Assembly (NCBI RefSeq): GCF_036010325.1
Contig: NZ_CP108549.1
Coordinates: 3,844,001 to 3,908,000, forward strand
Direction: 5' to 3'
Origin: Streptomyces sp. NBC_01210
GTDB taxonomy: Bacteria > Actinomycetota > Actinomycetes > Streptomycetales > Streptomycetaceae
DNA: 64,000 nt
Each line of letters starts with the position of its first letter. Position 1 is the first letter of the stretch. A program made the position numbers and the translations under genes. Below, piece after piece: positions 56,828-64,000 of the stretch. Under the pieces are notes generated by a model. The model had not been told where the DNA came from. It searched no databases and was given only the letters and a program-made list of their open reading frames with translations.

Positions 56828-59800
56828 GTGGACGTAAGTGGTGCAGATGATGTGAAGTTTTCTGTCCTGGGTCCCGTGCGGGCGTGGCACGGCAAGACGG
56901 AGGTGGGCCTCGGCTCGCCCCAGCAGAAAGCGGTACTTGTCGCGCTGTTGCTTCGACGGGGGCACCCGGCCGCGGCCGGAGAACTGGTCGACGCGCTGTG
57001 GGGCGAGCACTCGCCGCCGGGCGCAGTGTCGGTCCTACGTACGTATGTCTCACGCTTGCGCAAGATCCTGGAACCGGACCGGGCGGCGGGCCAGAGCCCG
57101 GGGCTGGTGGTCTCGGTCGCCGACGGCTACGCGCTGCGCGTTGCGCAGACCGCCCTGGACCTGGGCGTCTTCGAGCAGCGAATGGCGCGGGCCAAGCAGT
57201 TGAGGGCCGCGGGCGATCTGCCGGAGGCCGGGGAACTGCTGCACATCGCTCTCGACGCCTGGTCGGGCACACCGCTGGCCGGGATACCCGGGCCGCTCGC
57301 CGAGTCCGAACGGTCCCGGCTGGCCGAGCGGCGGCTGAACGCGCTGGAGACCAGGATCGAGGTGGATCTCCAGATGGGGCACCACGCCGAGCTGGTGCCC
57401 GAGCTGAAGATGCTCTGCGGCGATCATCCGCTGCGGGAGCGGCTGTGCGAGCTGCTGATGCTGGCGCTGTACCGCTGCGGACGGCAGGCGGAGGCGCTGG
57501 AGGCGTACTGGGCGACCAGGCGGAAACTGGTGGCGGAGCTCGGCATCGAACCCGGTCCCGCGCTGCGCGAGACACATACGAGGCTGTTGGCGGCGGACCC
57601 GGGGCTGGCCGCGTCCGGCCCGGCCACCGATCTGGTCACGGCGGTTGGGCCGGGTCCCGTCGGAGGCGGGGGCGCCGGTCTTGCCGCGGGGCCCCGTGCG
57701 GCCGACGAGGCGATCGCCGGTGCCGGTGCGGATTCCGGTGCTGATCCGGGTGCCGGTTCGGGCACGGCAGCCGGGGCGGACGGAGGGCTGACCGGAAGTC
57801 CTGGAGCGGCCCGAGCCGGCTCCCCAGTCCCGGGTGACGCTGTGGCCGGTCCCGATCGAGCCGACGGGGACCTTGCGAGAGCCGGGCCGGGCGGGGTGGC
57901 GGCGGTTGCCGATGACCCCGCCGCCGCGGTGGCGGCCGATCCGGCAGGGAACATGGCATCGGCTGGTGACAACCGGGGAACTGGCGAGGACGAGGACCGG
58001 GACGGAGCGGGACACGTGCACCGGGCCGCGTCCGGTGCCGCCCCAGCCGCCGGGCCGCCCGCCGCCTTGGCGCCGCTTCCTTCCCAACTGCCCGCCGATT
58101 TGCCGGCGTTCACCGGACGCCTCGCCGAACTGACCAGGACTCGCGCCCTGCTCCCGGAGGGCGGATACCCCTCCACCGTGGTCATCAGCGCCATCGGCGG
58201 GATGGCGGGCATCGGCAAGACGACACTGGCCGTGCACTGGGCCCACGAAATCGCGCCCCGCTTCCCCGACGGCCAGCTCTACATCAACCTCCGAGGCTTC
58301 GATCCCGGCGGCGCGGCCATGGACCCCGCCGAAGCCATCCGTGCCTTCCTCGGGGCCCTCGGCGTCCCGCCGCAGCGTTTTCCGGCCGGACTGGACGCGC
58401 AAGCAGCGCTCTACCGCAGTCTGCTGGCCGGCCGCCGTGTGCTGATCGTCCTGGACAACGCCCGCGACACCGAGCAGGTCCGGCCGCTGCTGCCCGGCAC
58501 GGCCGGCTGTCTGGTCATCGTCACCAGCCGCAATCAGCTTCCCGGCCTGGTCGCCACCGAAGGCGCACACCCCCTGACACTCGATCTGCTCTCGCCCGCC
58601 GAGGCCAGGGAGCTCCTGACCCGCCGGATCGGGCACGCCAGGCTGGAGGCCGAGCCGGAAGCGGTGGACGAGATCGTCGCGCTCTGCACGCGGCTGCCCC
58701 TGACGCTGGCCATCGTGGCTGCCAGGGCTGTCACCTACCCGGAATTTCCGCTGTACGCCATCGCCGAGGAACTGCGTGAGAGCCACGGCAGTCTGGACGC
58801 GTTCACCGGTACCGACGCGGCCACCGACGCCCGCGCCATCTTCTCCTGGTCGTACCACGCCCTGCCGCCTGCGGTGGCCCGGCTGTTCCGGCTGCTCGCG
58901 CTGCACCCGGGACCGGACATCGCTGCCCCCGCGGCGGCCGCTATCGCCGGACTGCCCCTGCGCGAGACCCGCTCGCTCCTCGCCGACCTGGCCCGCGCCC
59001 ATCTCCTCACCCAGCACACCCCCGGTCGCTACACCTTCCATGACCTGCTGCGCACCTACGCCGCCGAAATCGCCGACACCCTCGACACCGAGGGCGAACG
59101 GCACGCGGCGCTGCACCGGATGCTCGACCACTACCTCCACACCGCGCACCGCGTCTCCGCGCTGCTCACTCCCTGCCGCGAGACGATCTCCCTGCCCGAA
59201 GCCCAACCCGGCTCCGCTGCCGAGACGTTCCGCGATCAGAAGCGGGCGAAGGCATGGCTGGTCACCGAGCGGCGGGTGCTGCTCGCCGCCGTCGAGCGTG
59301 CCGCCGAGGCCGGTTTCGCCGCGCACGCCTGGCGGCTCGCCTTCACCCTGGACCTGTTCTTCGACCGGCTGGGCCAATGGCACGACCAGTTCAAGATCCA
59401 GCGAGCCGCGCTGGCCGCCGCCCGGAGCGTCAAGGACCAGCTCGGACAGGCGCATGCCGAGCGTGCGCTCGGCTTTGCCTGCTTCCGGCTGAACCGCATC
59501 CAGGATGCCGCCCGTCATCTGCGCAACGCGCTGGACCTGTTCGCTGCACTCGGCGACACCATGGGGGAGGCCCGGACGCACCGCTCGTTGGCCTTCCTGG
59601 CCAACCACGACGGCGAGCGCTACCACGACGCGCTCGACCACTACCGGCAGGCCAGCATGCTGTACCACGGAGCCGGCTACCGCAGCGGGGAGGCCAGCGT
59701 CTTCAACGAGGTCGGCTGGACGTACATTCTGCTCGGGGAGCACAAGGAGGCGCTTGCCCAGTGCGCGCAGGCCATCGCGCTGCATCAGGAAGTCGGCGAC

Positions 59801-60205
59801 CTCAACGGGGAGGCCGCGGCGCAGGACAGCCTCGGCTACGCCCTGCACCATCTCGGGGAGTACGACGAGGCCATCGACTGCTTCATGCGTGCGTTCGAGC
59901 TCTACCGGGAGCTCGGCGACCGATATCTGGAGGCCGACACGCTGGTACACATCGCCGGCACCCGGCATGCGGCGGGGGACCGGGATGCGGCCCGCACGGC
60001 ATGGCAGCAGGCCTTGGCCATCCTGGAGGAGTTCGACCACCCCGACGCCGAGCAGGTCCACGACTGCCTCCGCCGACTCGAAGAGGAGGGGAAGGAGGCG
60101 GCCGGCCGGGGCCCTGAGCCCGAGCACTCGGTGATCGTGCCGGATTCCGGGCGATCGGGCACCGCAACGGAGCCGCCGCGGCCCGCTGGTGAGCCGCGGC
60201 AGTAG
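56828..60205 (+). CDS. AfsR-type regulator: BTAD + NB-ARC STAND ATPase + TPR (second copy)
   Basis: 1,125 aa from the GTG with AGGG 9 nt upstream; GTG codons at 56771 and 56852 are alternatives. Winged HTH (VKFSVLGPVRAWHGKTEVGLG) and BTAD (MLALYRCGRQAEALEAYWATR) occupy ~8-255. Residues ~258-418 are a Gly/Ala/Asp-rich low-complexity linker absent from the first copy. NB-ARC has Walker A GGMAGIGKTTLAVHW (K464), VLIVLDNARDTEQVRPLLPG and LPLTLAIVAAR. C-terminal TPRs lie ~800-1085 (SVFNEVGWTYILLGEHKEAL). It is convergent with the sigma factor gene and probably regulates this cluster. Confidence 0.9.
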   Translation: MDVSGADDVKFSVLGPVRAWHGKTEVGLGSPQQKAVLVALLLRRGHPAAAGELVDALWGEHSPPGAVSVLRTYVSRLRKILEPDRAAGQSPGLVVSVADGYALRVAQTALDLGVFEQRMARAKQLRAAGDLPEAGELLHIALDAWSGTPLAGIPGPLAESERSRLAERRLNALETRIEVDLQMGHHAELVPELKMLCGDHPLRERLCELLMLALYRCGRQAEALEAYWATRRKLVAELGIEPGPALRETHTRLLAADPGLAASGPATDLVTAVGPGPVGGGGAGLAAGPRAADEAIAGAGADSGADPGAGSGTAAGADGGLTGSPGAARAGSPVPGDAVAGPDRADGDLARAGPGGVAAVADDPAAAVAADPAGNMASAGDNRGTGEDEDRDGAGHVHRAASGAAPAAGPPAALAPLPSQLPADLPAFTGRLAELTRTRALLPEGGYPSTVVISAIGGMAGIGKTTLAVHWAHEIAPRFPDGQLYINLRGFDPGGAAMDPAEAIRAFLGALGVPPQRFPAGLDAQAALYRSLLAGRRVLIVLDNARDTEQVRPLLPGTAGCLVIVTSRNQLPGLVATEGAHPLTLDLLSPAEARELLTRRIGHARLEAEPEAVDEIVALCTRLPLTLAIVAARAVTYPEFPLYAIAEELRESHGSLDAFTGTDAATDARAIFSWSYHALPPAVARLFRLLALHPGPDIAAPAAAAIAGLPLRETRSLLADLARAHLLTQHTPGRYTFHDLLRTYAAEIADTLDTEGERHAALHRMLDHYLHTAHRVSALLTPCRETISLPEAQPGSAAETFRDQKRAKAWLVTERRVLLAAVERAAEAGFAAHAWRLAFTLDLFFDRLGQWHDQFKIQRAALAAARSVKDQLGQAHAERALGFACFRLNRIQDAARHLRNALDLFAALGDTMGEARTHRSLAFLANHDGERYHDALDHYRQASMLYHGAGYRSGEASVFNEVGWTYILLGEHKEALAQCAQAIALHQEVGDLNGEAAAQDSLGYALHHLGEYDEAIDCFMRAFELYRELGDRYLEADTLVHIAGTRHAAGDRDAARTAWQQALAILEEFDHPDAEQVHDCLRRLEEEGKEAAGRGPEPEHSVIVPDSGRSGTATEPPRPAGEPRQ

Positions 60206-60236
60206 GGACGCGGAGGTGTGCCCGGCCCGCGGCGGC

Positions 60237-60264
60237 CCGGCCCGCCGACGGGCCGGCGGGCCGG
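60237..60264. terminator. Bidirectional terminator between STAND regulator and sigma factor
   Basis: Perfect 11-bp stem (CCGGCCCGCCG / CGGCGGGCCGG) with a 6-nt loop in the 86-bp gap between convergent genes. Confidence 0.7.
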
Positions 60265-60291
60265 GGTGGAAGCCCAGGACGGCCGGTGGGG

Positions 60292-60870
60292 TCACACCCG
60301 CGCCGCCCGCACCGGCCGCTGCGCGTCCATGGCGACCCCGCGTTCCTCCAGGGCCAATCGCAGGGCCCGAAGGGCGTAGTAGACACGGGACTTCACAGTG
60401 CCCTGAGGGACGCCGAGAGCGACGGCGGCCTCCTGGGTCGTCCTGCCGACGAAGTACGTCTCGTACAGCACCTCGCGGTGTGCGAAGGACAGTGCCTGCA
60501 AAGCGTCGCCGACCACCACGGAGGAGAGCATCTTCTCGATCTCGTCCGCCTCGGTGGACAGTTCGCCCAGCCAACTGCTGCCGTCCACCTCGCGCGGACG
60601 TGCCAGTCGCCTCCGGTGCCCGTCGATCACCAGATTGCGGGCCACCCGGAACAGCCAGGGTCTGAGTAGGAGCCCGCCGACACTCAGGTCCTGCCTGCTC
60701 CAGCACCGCAGCAGGGTCTCCTGGACGATGTCCTCGGCCCGGTGACGTTCCCCGCCGAGCAGGCGCACCACATAGGCGTAGAGCGGGTCCACCTGCTCCT
60801 CGTACAGTGCGCGCAGCGCTCGTTCCCGTGCGTCCCGCGCACCGGCCGATCCCATGACGGACCATTTCAC
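60292..60870 (-). CDS. ECF sigma factor
   Basis: 192 aa. Sigma-2 at ~18-90 (LYAYVVRLLGGERHRAEDIVQ, WLFRVARNLVIDGHRRR) and sigma-4 at ~125-180 (LSFAHREVLYETYFVGRTTQ, GVPQGTVKSRVYYALRAL). It directs RNA polymerase to a dedicated promoter set. No anti-sigma gene follows. GAGGGAG lies 7 nt before the GTG. Between the second STAND regulator and helical paralogue B, so the cluster has at least three transcription factors. A GGAACC element in its 126-bp leader might be an ECF-type -35 box. Confidence 0.9.
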   Translation of the reverse strand: MKWSVMGSAGARDARERALRALYEEQVDPLYAYVVRLLGGERHRAEDIVQETLLRCWSRQDLSVGGLLLRPWLFRVARNLVIDGHRRRLARPREVDGSSWLGELSTEADEIEKMLSSVVVGDALQALSFAHREVLYETYFVGRTTQEAAVALGVPQGTVKSRVYYALRALRLALEERGVAMDAQRPVRAARV

Positions 60871-60996
60871 GACGTACTCCCTCGGTCGTCCGACCCCCGT
60901 GGGCCGAGAGCTGTGAGGGCCGCCGGCTCGGCTGCCCTCGCTTGCCCGGAGTCTTTCGGGACCGGTTCCACGTCGCGTTGACGGTCGATTGACGCC

Positions 60997-61848
60997 TCAT
61001 ACATGACCCAGTGCGTCCAGGTGCCTTTCGACGAGACGGAACAGCTCGATGTCCGCCGCTGTCGTCCCGCCCCGCTCGACGAGCCGCTTCCACAGGGCGA
61101 GCAGCCGGAGGCCCTGCTCGACGGCCTCCCCGTCGTTCTCGAGCCGGCGCCAGGCGGCCGTGGCCCGGGTGACGTCCTCCCGCGCACGCGGGTCGCCGAG
61201 TCGGCATCGGGCCCCGGCGAGTTCCAGGGAGAGGTCCGCGCAGACGGGATGGTCGCCGTCGAGGTGAGCGATGTACGCCTGCATCGCGAGCGCTTCGAGG
61301 GCGTACGGGTGCTCGGTGCCACGGGCCCGGGCGATGCGCTTGCGCAGTGCGGCAGCGAGCCCCGCCGCACGCTCCAACTCGCCTGAGACCACAGCCTCGT
61401 TGATACGCGCCACCGGCTCGGCGAACTCCCCCGGCACCGGTGCCGGGACCGTTCGGCCGGAGGGGGTTTCCGCGCTAGGCGTTCGCGCTCCATGCGGACG
61501 GGGCCTGTGGCGCGGTCCGCTTCGTACTCCCATTGTGTTCGCCAGGGGGGCTCCGGCTTCTTCCGCCATGAGGGCCGCAGTCTCGTCGTCCGCCGCCGGT
61601 GCCACCTCGTCGAGGAGTCGGCTCGAGCCGTCGGGCGCCACCTCGACACGGGTCGCGCAGCCGTTGAGCCGGTCCAGGATGGTCGCGCCCACGGGGGCGC
61701 CCAGGGCCAGGGCACGTAGTTGCAGCGCGTCGAGCACCGCGCCGTGGGCCGTCTGTCCGGCCCTGCCCGCCGGGACCGGTTCGCCGTCGAGCATCACGGT
61801 GCCGTGGCGGGAGATGAACACGTCGAAATGGGCCGTGGTCCGGGGCAT
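60997..61848 (-). CDS. Helical-repeat protein of unknown function, paralogue B
   Basis: 283 aa. N-terminal domain with FDVFISRHGTVMLDGEPVPAG and TRVEVAPDGSSRLL, a Pro/Ala/Arg linker, and TPR-like helices with HPYALEALAMQAYIAHLDGDH and DVTRATAAWRRLEND. Both blocks match paralogue A. The ATG lies 2 bp after the transglycosylase stop (TAG-CC-ATG), so the two are translationally coupled and probably act together. Cytoplasmic. Function unknown. Confidence 0.78.
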   Translation of the reverse strand: MPRTTAHFDVFISRHGTVMLDGEPVPAGRAGQTAHGAVLDALQLRALALGAPVGATILDRLNGCATRVEVAPDGSSRLLDEVAPAADDETAALMAEEAGAPLANTMGVRSGPRHRPRPHGARTPSAETPSGRTVPAPVPGEFAEPVARINEAVVSGELERAAGLAAALRKRIARARGTEHPYALEALAMQAYIAHLDGDHPVCADLSLELAGARCRLGDPRAREDVTRATAAWRRLENDGEAVEQGLRLLALWKRLVERGGTTAADIELFRLVERHLDALGHV

Positions 61849-61850
61849 GG

Positions 61851-62693
61851 CTACTGCTCTCCGTCGTCGGGTGTCTCGGGGGACTCCTGTGGTGTTCCGC
61901 TCGAGGTGGGGGTGGGGGTGGGGCTGAAGGACGGCGGCGGGGCGCCGAGCCCCTGGTACTTCGCGAACAGCGCCCTGATGCCCACGACATAGCCCTGGGA
62001 CTGATTGGTGGTCGGGATGCCCCCCGCTTCGCGTACCGCGTCCACGCCCGCGTCGTAGGCCACGAGCGTCAGGTCGAGCACGCTCCCGATGGCCTGGCCG
62101 CTGTCGAGGAGCCCTTGGACTTCCTTGGCCAGAGAGCACAGGTAACGGCCCTGGGCCATGATCGAGTCGGGTGCGTCGAAAGCTGACACCTTGTCGTTGT
62201 CGTCCTCGTCCTTACCGAACTCGTCGAACACGGCCGGGGGCAGCTGCGAGATCCCCTCGGAGCCGTCCGGGCCGACCAGCGTCGCGTTGAAGTTGGACTC
62301 CCGCTCGATCTGTGCGGCGATCACGATCGGACCGATCACGTCGCAGATCGCGCCCGCGTTCTGAATGGGTTCCGCCAGATCCGACGGCACCTGGTCGGGG
62401 TCCAGTTCACCCTTCCCGTCACCTTCGAACACCTCAAGGATCTCGTTGGCGTCGTCCGCCGGGTCCGAGCCTCCCCCGCCGCCTCCGAACAGCAGGATGA
62501 GAGCGATGAGCGGGGCGAGGAGCACCCCGAAACCCCCGATGATGATGATCACGATGACCCCGCCGAGCAGCACGGCGGGCGACATCAGACAGCCGAGACC
62601 GCCTGCCGCGCCCAGGGCGATTTTCGTCGCGTTGGCGTTCCCCGACGAGCCGTCGGCCTGACCGCCCGCCCCTGTACCTCCGCTCATGAGCAC
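61851..62693 (-). CDS. Membrane-anchored lytic transglycosylase (SLT/VirB1-like)
   Basis: 280 aa. A Gly/Ala/Ser-rich cytoplasmic start is followed by a long hydrophobic segment (~35-72, one or two helices). The transglycosylase domain (~105-245) contains AAQIERESNFNATLVGPDGS with catalytic Glu ~132 and GISQLPPAVFDEFGK in place of the usual GLMQ block. A Pro/Ser/Thr tail ends it. Enzymes of this kind open the wall locally for secretion or conjugation machines. The GTG has GGAGGAG 8 nt upstream; an ATG two codons on is possible. Coupled to paralogue B. Confidence 0.83.
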   Translation of the reverse strand: MLMSGGTGAGGQADGSSGNANATKIALGAAGGLGCLMSPAVLLGGVIVIIIIGGFGVLLAPLIALILLFGGGGGGSDPADDANEILEVFEGDGKGELDPDQVPSDLAEPIQNAGAICDVIGPIVIAAQIERESNFNATLVGPDGSEGISQLPPAVFDEFGKDEDDNDKVSAFDAPDSIMAQGRYLCSLAKEVQGLLDSGQAIGSVLDLTLVAYDAGVDAVREAGGIPTTNQSQGYVVGIRALFAKYQGLGAPPPSFSPTPTPTSSGTPQESPETPDDGEQ

Positions 62694-62753
62694 ATCACGC
62701 TCTCCTCCTACTTCTCGCTTGTCGTCGCTTGTTCGAAATGAGTCACCGAAGTC

Positions 62754-62845
62754 TTGAACCGGTGCGGGTGGGCTCCCGTTGTGGCTGTCTGACGGATCAC
62801 GACGGACTCGAAGAACGCAACGGGACTCGAATTGAACCGGTTCAA
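62754..62845. promoter_or_regulatory. TTGAACCGGTTCAA operator and half-copy between divergent genes
   Basis: A perfect 14-bp palindrome at 62832-62845 and a 10-bp partial copy TTGAACCGGT at 62754-62763, 78 bp apart centre to centre. Between them are two GGACTCGAA direct repeats at 62804 and 62823. All lie between the divergent transglycosylase and P-loop-like genes, so one factor could control both arms. Confidence 0.6.
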
Positions 62846-62886
62846 AGATGGATGTATCGATCGTCAGGAGAGGGGGTGGGACGCGC

Positions 62887-63612
62887 ATGAGCGTCCCCTC
62901 AGCGGCGCCTACCGGACCGCAGATGTGGGTGCGGGGACCGACCTCCCAGCAGCCCGCCGGGGAGCAGACCGCTCCCGCGCCGACAGGCCCACCGCAGGAA
63001 GTAGCGGAGCGGGCTCCCTACGCGCAGCAGCCGGAAGTCCTGGACCGGCCAACGGTGATGATGCGGCCCGTGTCCACCGAGGAGCCGGGGGACGCCGACC
63101 GGGGCGGGCACCCCGACCCCCAGCAGCAGCCGAGGCAGCCGCAGCGCCCGGGCCGGACCCGGCAACGGGCGCTGTCCGGCGAAGGGGTCGGCTGGGTCGG
63201 GGCGCACGGTGGTGCCGGCGCCAGCACCCTCGCGAAGGTGCTTGGCGGCACCGACATCGGGTGCCGGTGGCCCGACGCGTCCCGGGGCGAGCCGGCCCGG
63301 GTGATGCTGGTGGCGCGGACGCACGCCGACGGTATGCGGGCGGCGTCCAGGGCACTGGACGCCCTTCGTGAGGGGCGGCACCCCAAGGGCATGGAGCTGG
63401 TGGCCCTGGTGCTCGTCGCCGACGCGCCCGGCCGCCTCCCTTTCCCGCTCGCGCGTCGGGTCCGGGTACTGCGCTCCGTCGCACCGGTGCGCCGCGTCTC
63501 GTGGATCCCCGCCTGGCGGATGGGCAAGCAGACGAAGAACCTGCCCAAGGAGGTTTTCCGGCTGGGCGCCCTGGCCGGGACCCGGCCTGCCGAGGCGGGT
63601 GAGCCACGGTGA
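62887..63612 (+). CDS. Protein with degenerate P-loop (DUF6668-like)
   Basis: 241 aa. A Pro/Gln-rich N-terminal ~95 residues precede an ATPase-like domain beginning VGWVGAHGGAGASTLAKVLG. This copies the MinD/ParA-type Walker A (KGGxGKT) but lacks both lysines, so nucleotide hydrolysis is doubtful. It continues VMLVARTHADGMRAASRAL and ELVALVLVADAPGRLP, and ends with a Lys/Arg-rich helix. Recalled as DUF6668-like; related proteins accompany Streptomyces transfer/secretion-type clusters (not verified). Overlaps the next gene by 4 bp (GTGA). GGAGAGGGGG upstream of the ATG. Confidence 0.7.
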   Translation: MSVPSAAPTGPQMWVRGPTSQQPAGEQTAPAPTGPPQEVAERAPYAQQPEVLDRPTVMMRPVSTEEPGDADRGGHPDPQQQPRQPQRPGRTRQRALSGEGVGWVGAHGGAGASTLAKVLGGTDIGCRWPDASRGEPARVMLVARTHADGMRAASRALDALREGRHPKGMELVALVLVADAPGRLPFPLARRVRVLRSVAPVRRVSWIPAWRMGKQTKNLPKEVFRLGALAGTRPAEAGEPR

Positions 63613-63884
63613 CGGACACGGCCGGCACGGGCGCAACGCTCGCCGCTACCTTCGCCCCCGGCGCTGAAGCGGATCAGCTGCTCGGCATCCTCGCCTGGTG
63701 CGCCACGGCGGCCGGGGTCGGCGGCGTGATCACGGTGGGCCTGATGATGGCGCTCCAGCTCCGCCGCGGTGACCCGGGCGGGGGCGGAGAGCACTACCGA
63801 GGCTTCTTCTTCGTCATGCTCGCATGCGTCCTGGCCAGTACCGCGGGACCGATCGTGACCTTTCTCGGCCCGCTCTCGCTCTGA
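63609..63884 (+). CDS. Small two-helix membrane protein
   Basis: 91 aa. Membrane helices at ~22-50 (LLGILAWCATAAGVGGVITVG) and ~65-88 (FFFVMLACVLASTAGPIVTFL). Size and topology resemble the small VirB2/TrbC-type or accessory membrane components at the start of type IV secretion gene runs, but no family motif decides it. GTG start overlaps the stop of the P-loop-like gene. Confidence 0.7.
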   Translation: MTDTAGTGATLAATFAPGAEADQLLGILAWCATAAGVGGVITVGLMMALQLRRGDPGGGGEHYRGFFFVMLACVLASTAGPIVTFLGPLSL

Positions 63885-63913
63885 GCAACTGCCAGGGCCC
63901 GCCGGAGGGTTCC

Positions 63914-64000
63914 ATGGGCAGGCCCCGGAACCTTCCGGTCCGTAGGGCCCGTACCACCCGCACCGCTCTGCCGGCCTTCCCGGGCCTTCCCGAATCCTCC
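63914..64000 (+). CDS. Start of a further gene, cut by the window edge
   Basis: An ATG 30 bp after the two-helix protein, with GGAGGG 4 nt upstream, opens 29 Arg/Pro-rich codons without a stop to the window end. It probably continues the operon. Too little is visible for a function. Confidence 0.45.
   Translation, partial: MGRPRNLPVRRARTTRTALPAFPGLPESS

Noticed and set aside
57050..61207. 1,385-codon open frame on the minus strand across the second STAND regulator
   Set aside because: Antisense to a gene with clear domains. It arises from third-position GC bias, has no family motifs and would span the sigma factor terminator.

Overview
The window is high-GC actinobacterial DNA, almost certainly a Streptomyces chromosome. 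The gene order tRNA-Gln, glmU, prs, rplY (L25), pth, ppc, desaturase/TetR, tam/tamR, galTEK, rpfB-rsmA-ispE, tatD, rsmI, pmt is a conserved Streptomyces core segment. Typical family markers also support this: an LAETG sorting signal, BTAD-STAND regulators of the AfsR type, a TamR-type operator and an RpfB.

Left end (1-10.8 kb) is an accessory polymorphic-toxin island. It holds an RHS/YD-repeat protein whose C-terminal toxin tip lies outside the window, and a WXG-like small partner that overlaps it by 4 bp. A DivIVA/FilP-like coiled-coil protein follows. Next come a deaminase-fold + SUKH-4 protein, a WHH-nuclease + SUKH-1 protein, and a YwqJ-type deaminase with a SUKH-3 protein downstream.

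Middle (11-49.7 kb) is core. It carries an orphan NarL-type histidine kinase and tRNA-Gln(TTG), then peptidoglycan-precursor and PRPP synthesis (glmU, prs) and translation genes (rplY, pth). Two surface or membrane proteins, PEP carboxylase, a desaturase with a translationally coupled TetR regulator, and tam/tamR with its operator follow. Two orphan LuxR-type response regulators flank a GNAT gene and the fully coupled galT-galE-galK operon. Three tandem PQQ-like beta-propeller membrane proteins, an ABC-F ATPase, a secreted lysyl oxidase and an acyltransferase come next. Then there is the coupled rpfB-rsmA-ispE run, tatD, a zinc-ribbon protein, rsmI and, divergently, the protein mannosyltransferase pmt.

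Right end (49.7-64 kb) is accessory again. It starts with a decayed stretch (gene fragments, a CsbD protein, a frameshifted hydrolase remnant), followed by a NlpC/P60 hydrolase. Two large BTAD-STAND-TPR regulators are each linked to one copy of the same uncharacterised helical protein. With them are an ECF sigma factor, a membrane-anchored lytic transglycosylase, a protein with a degenerate P-loop and a small two-helix membrane protein; a further gene begins at the very edge. The right-hand set looks like the start of a cell-envelope-spanning, possibly type IV secretion or conjugation-like, locus under its own regulatory control. That reading is inference, because the diagnostic ATPases, if present, lie beyond the window. 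A 28-bp scar shows that part of this cluster was duplicated.

Start codons were chosen by eye from Shine-Dalgarno spacing and overlaps. Family names rest on visible motifs, not on database searches.
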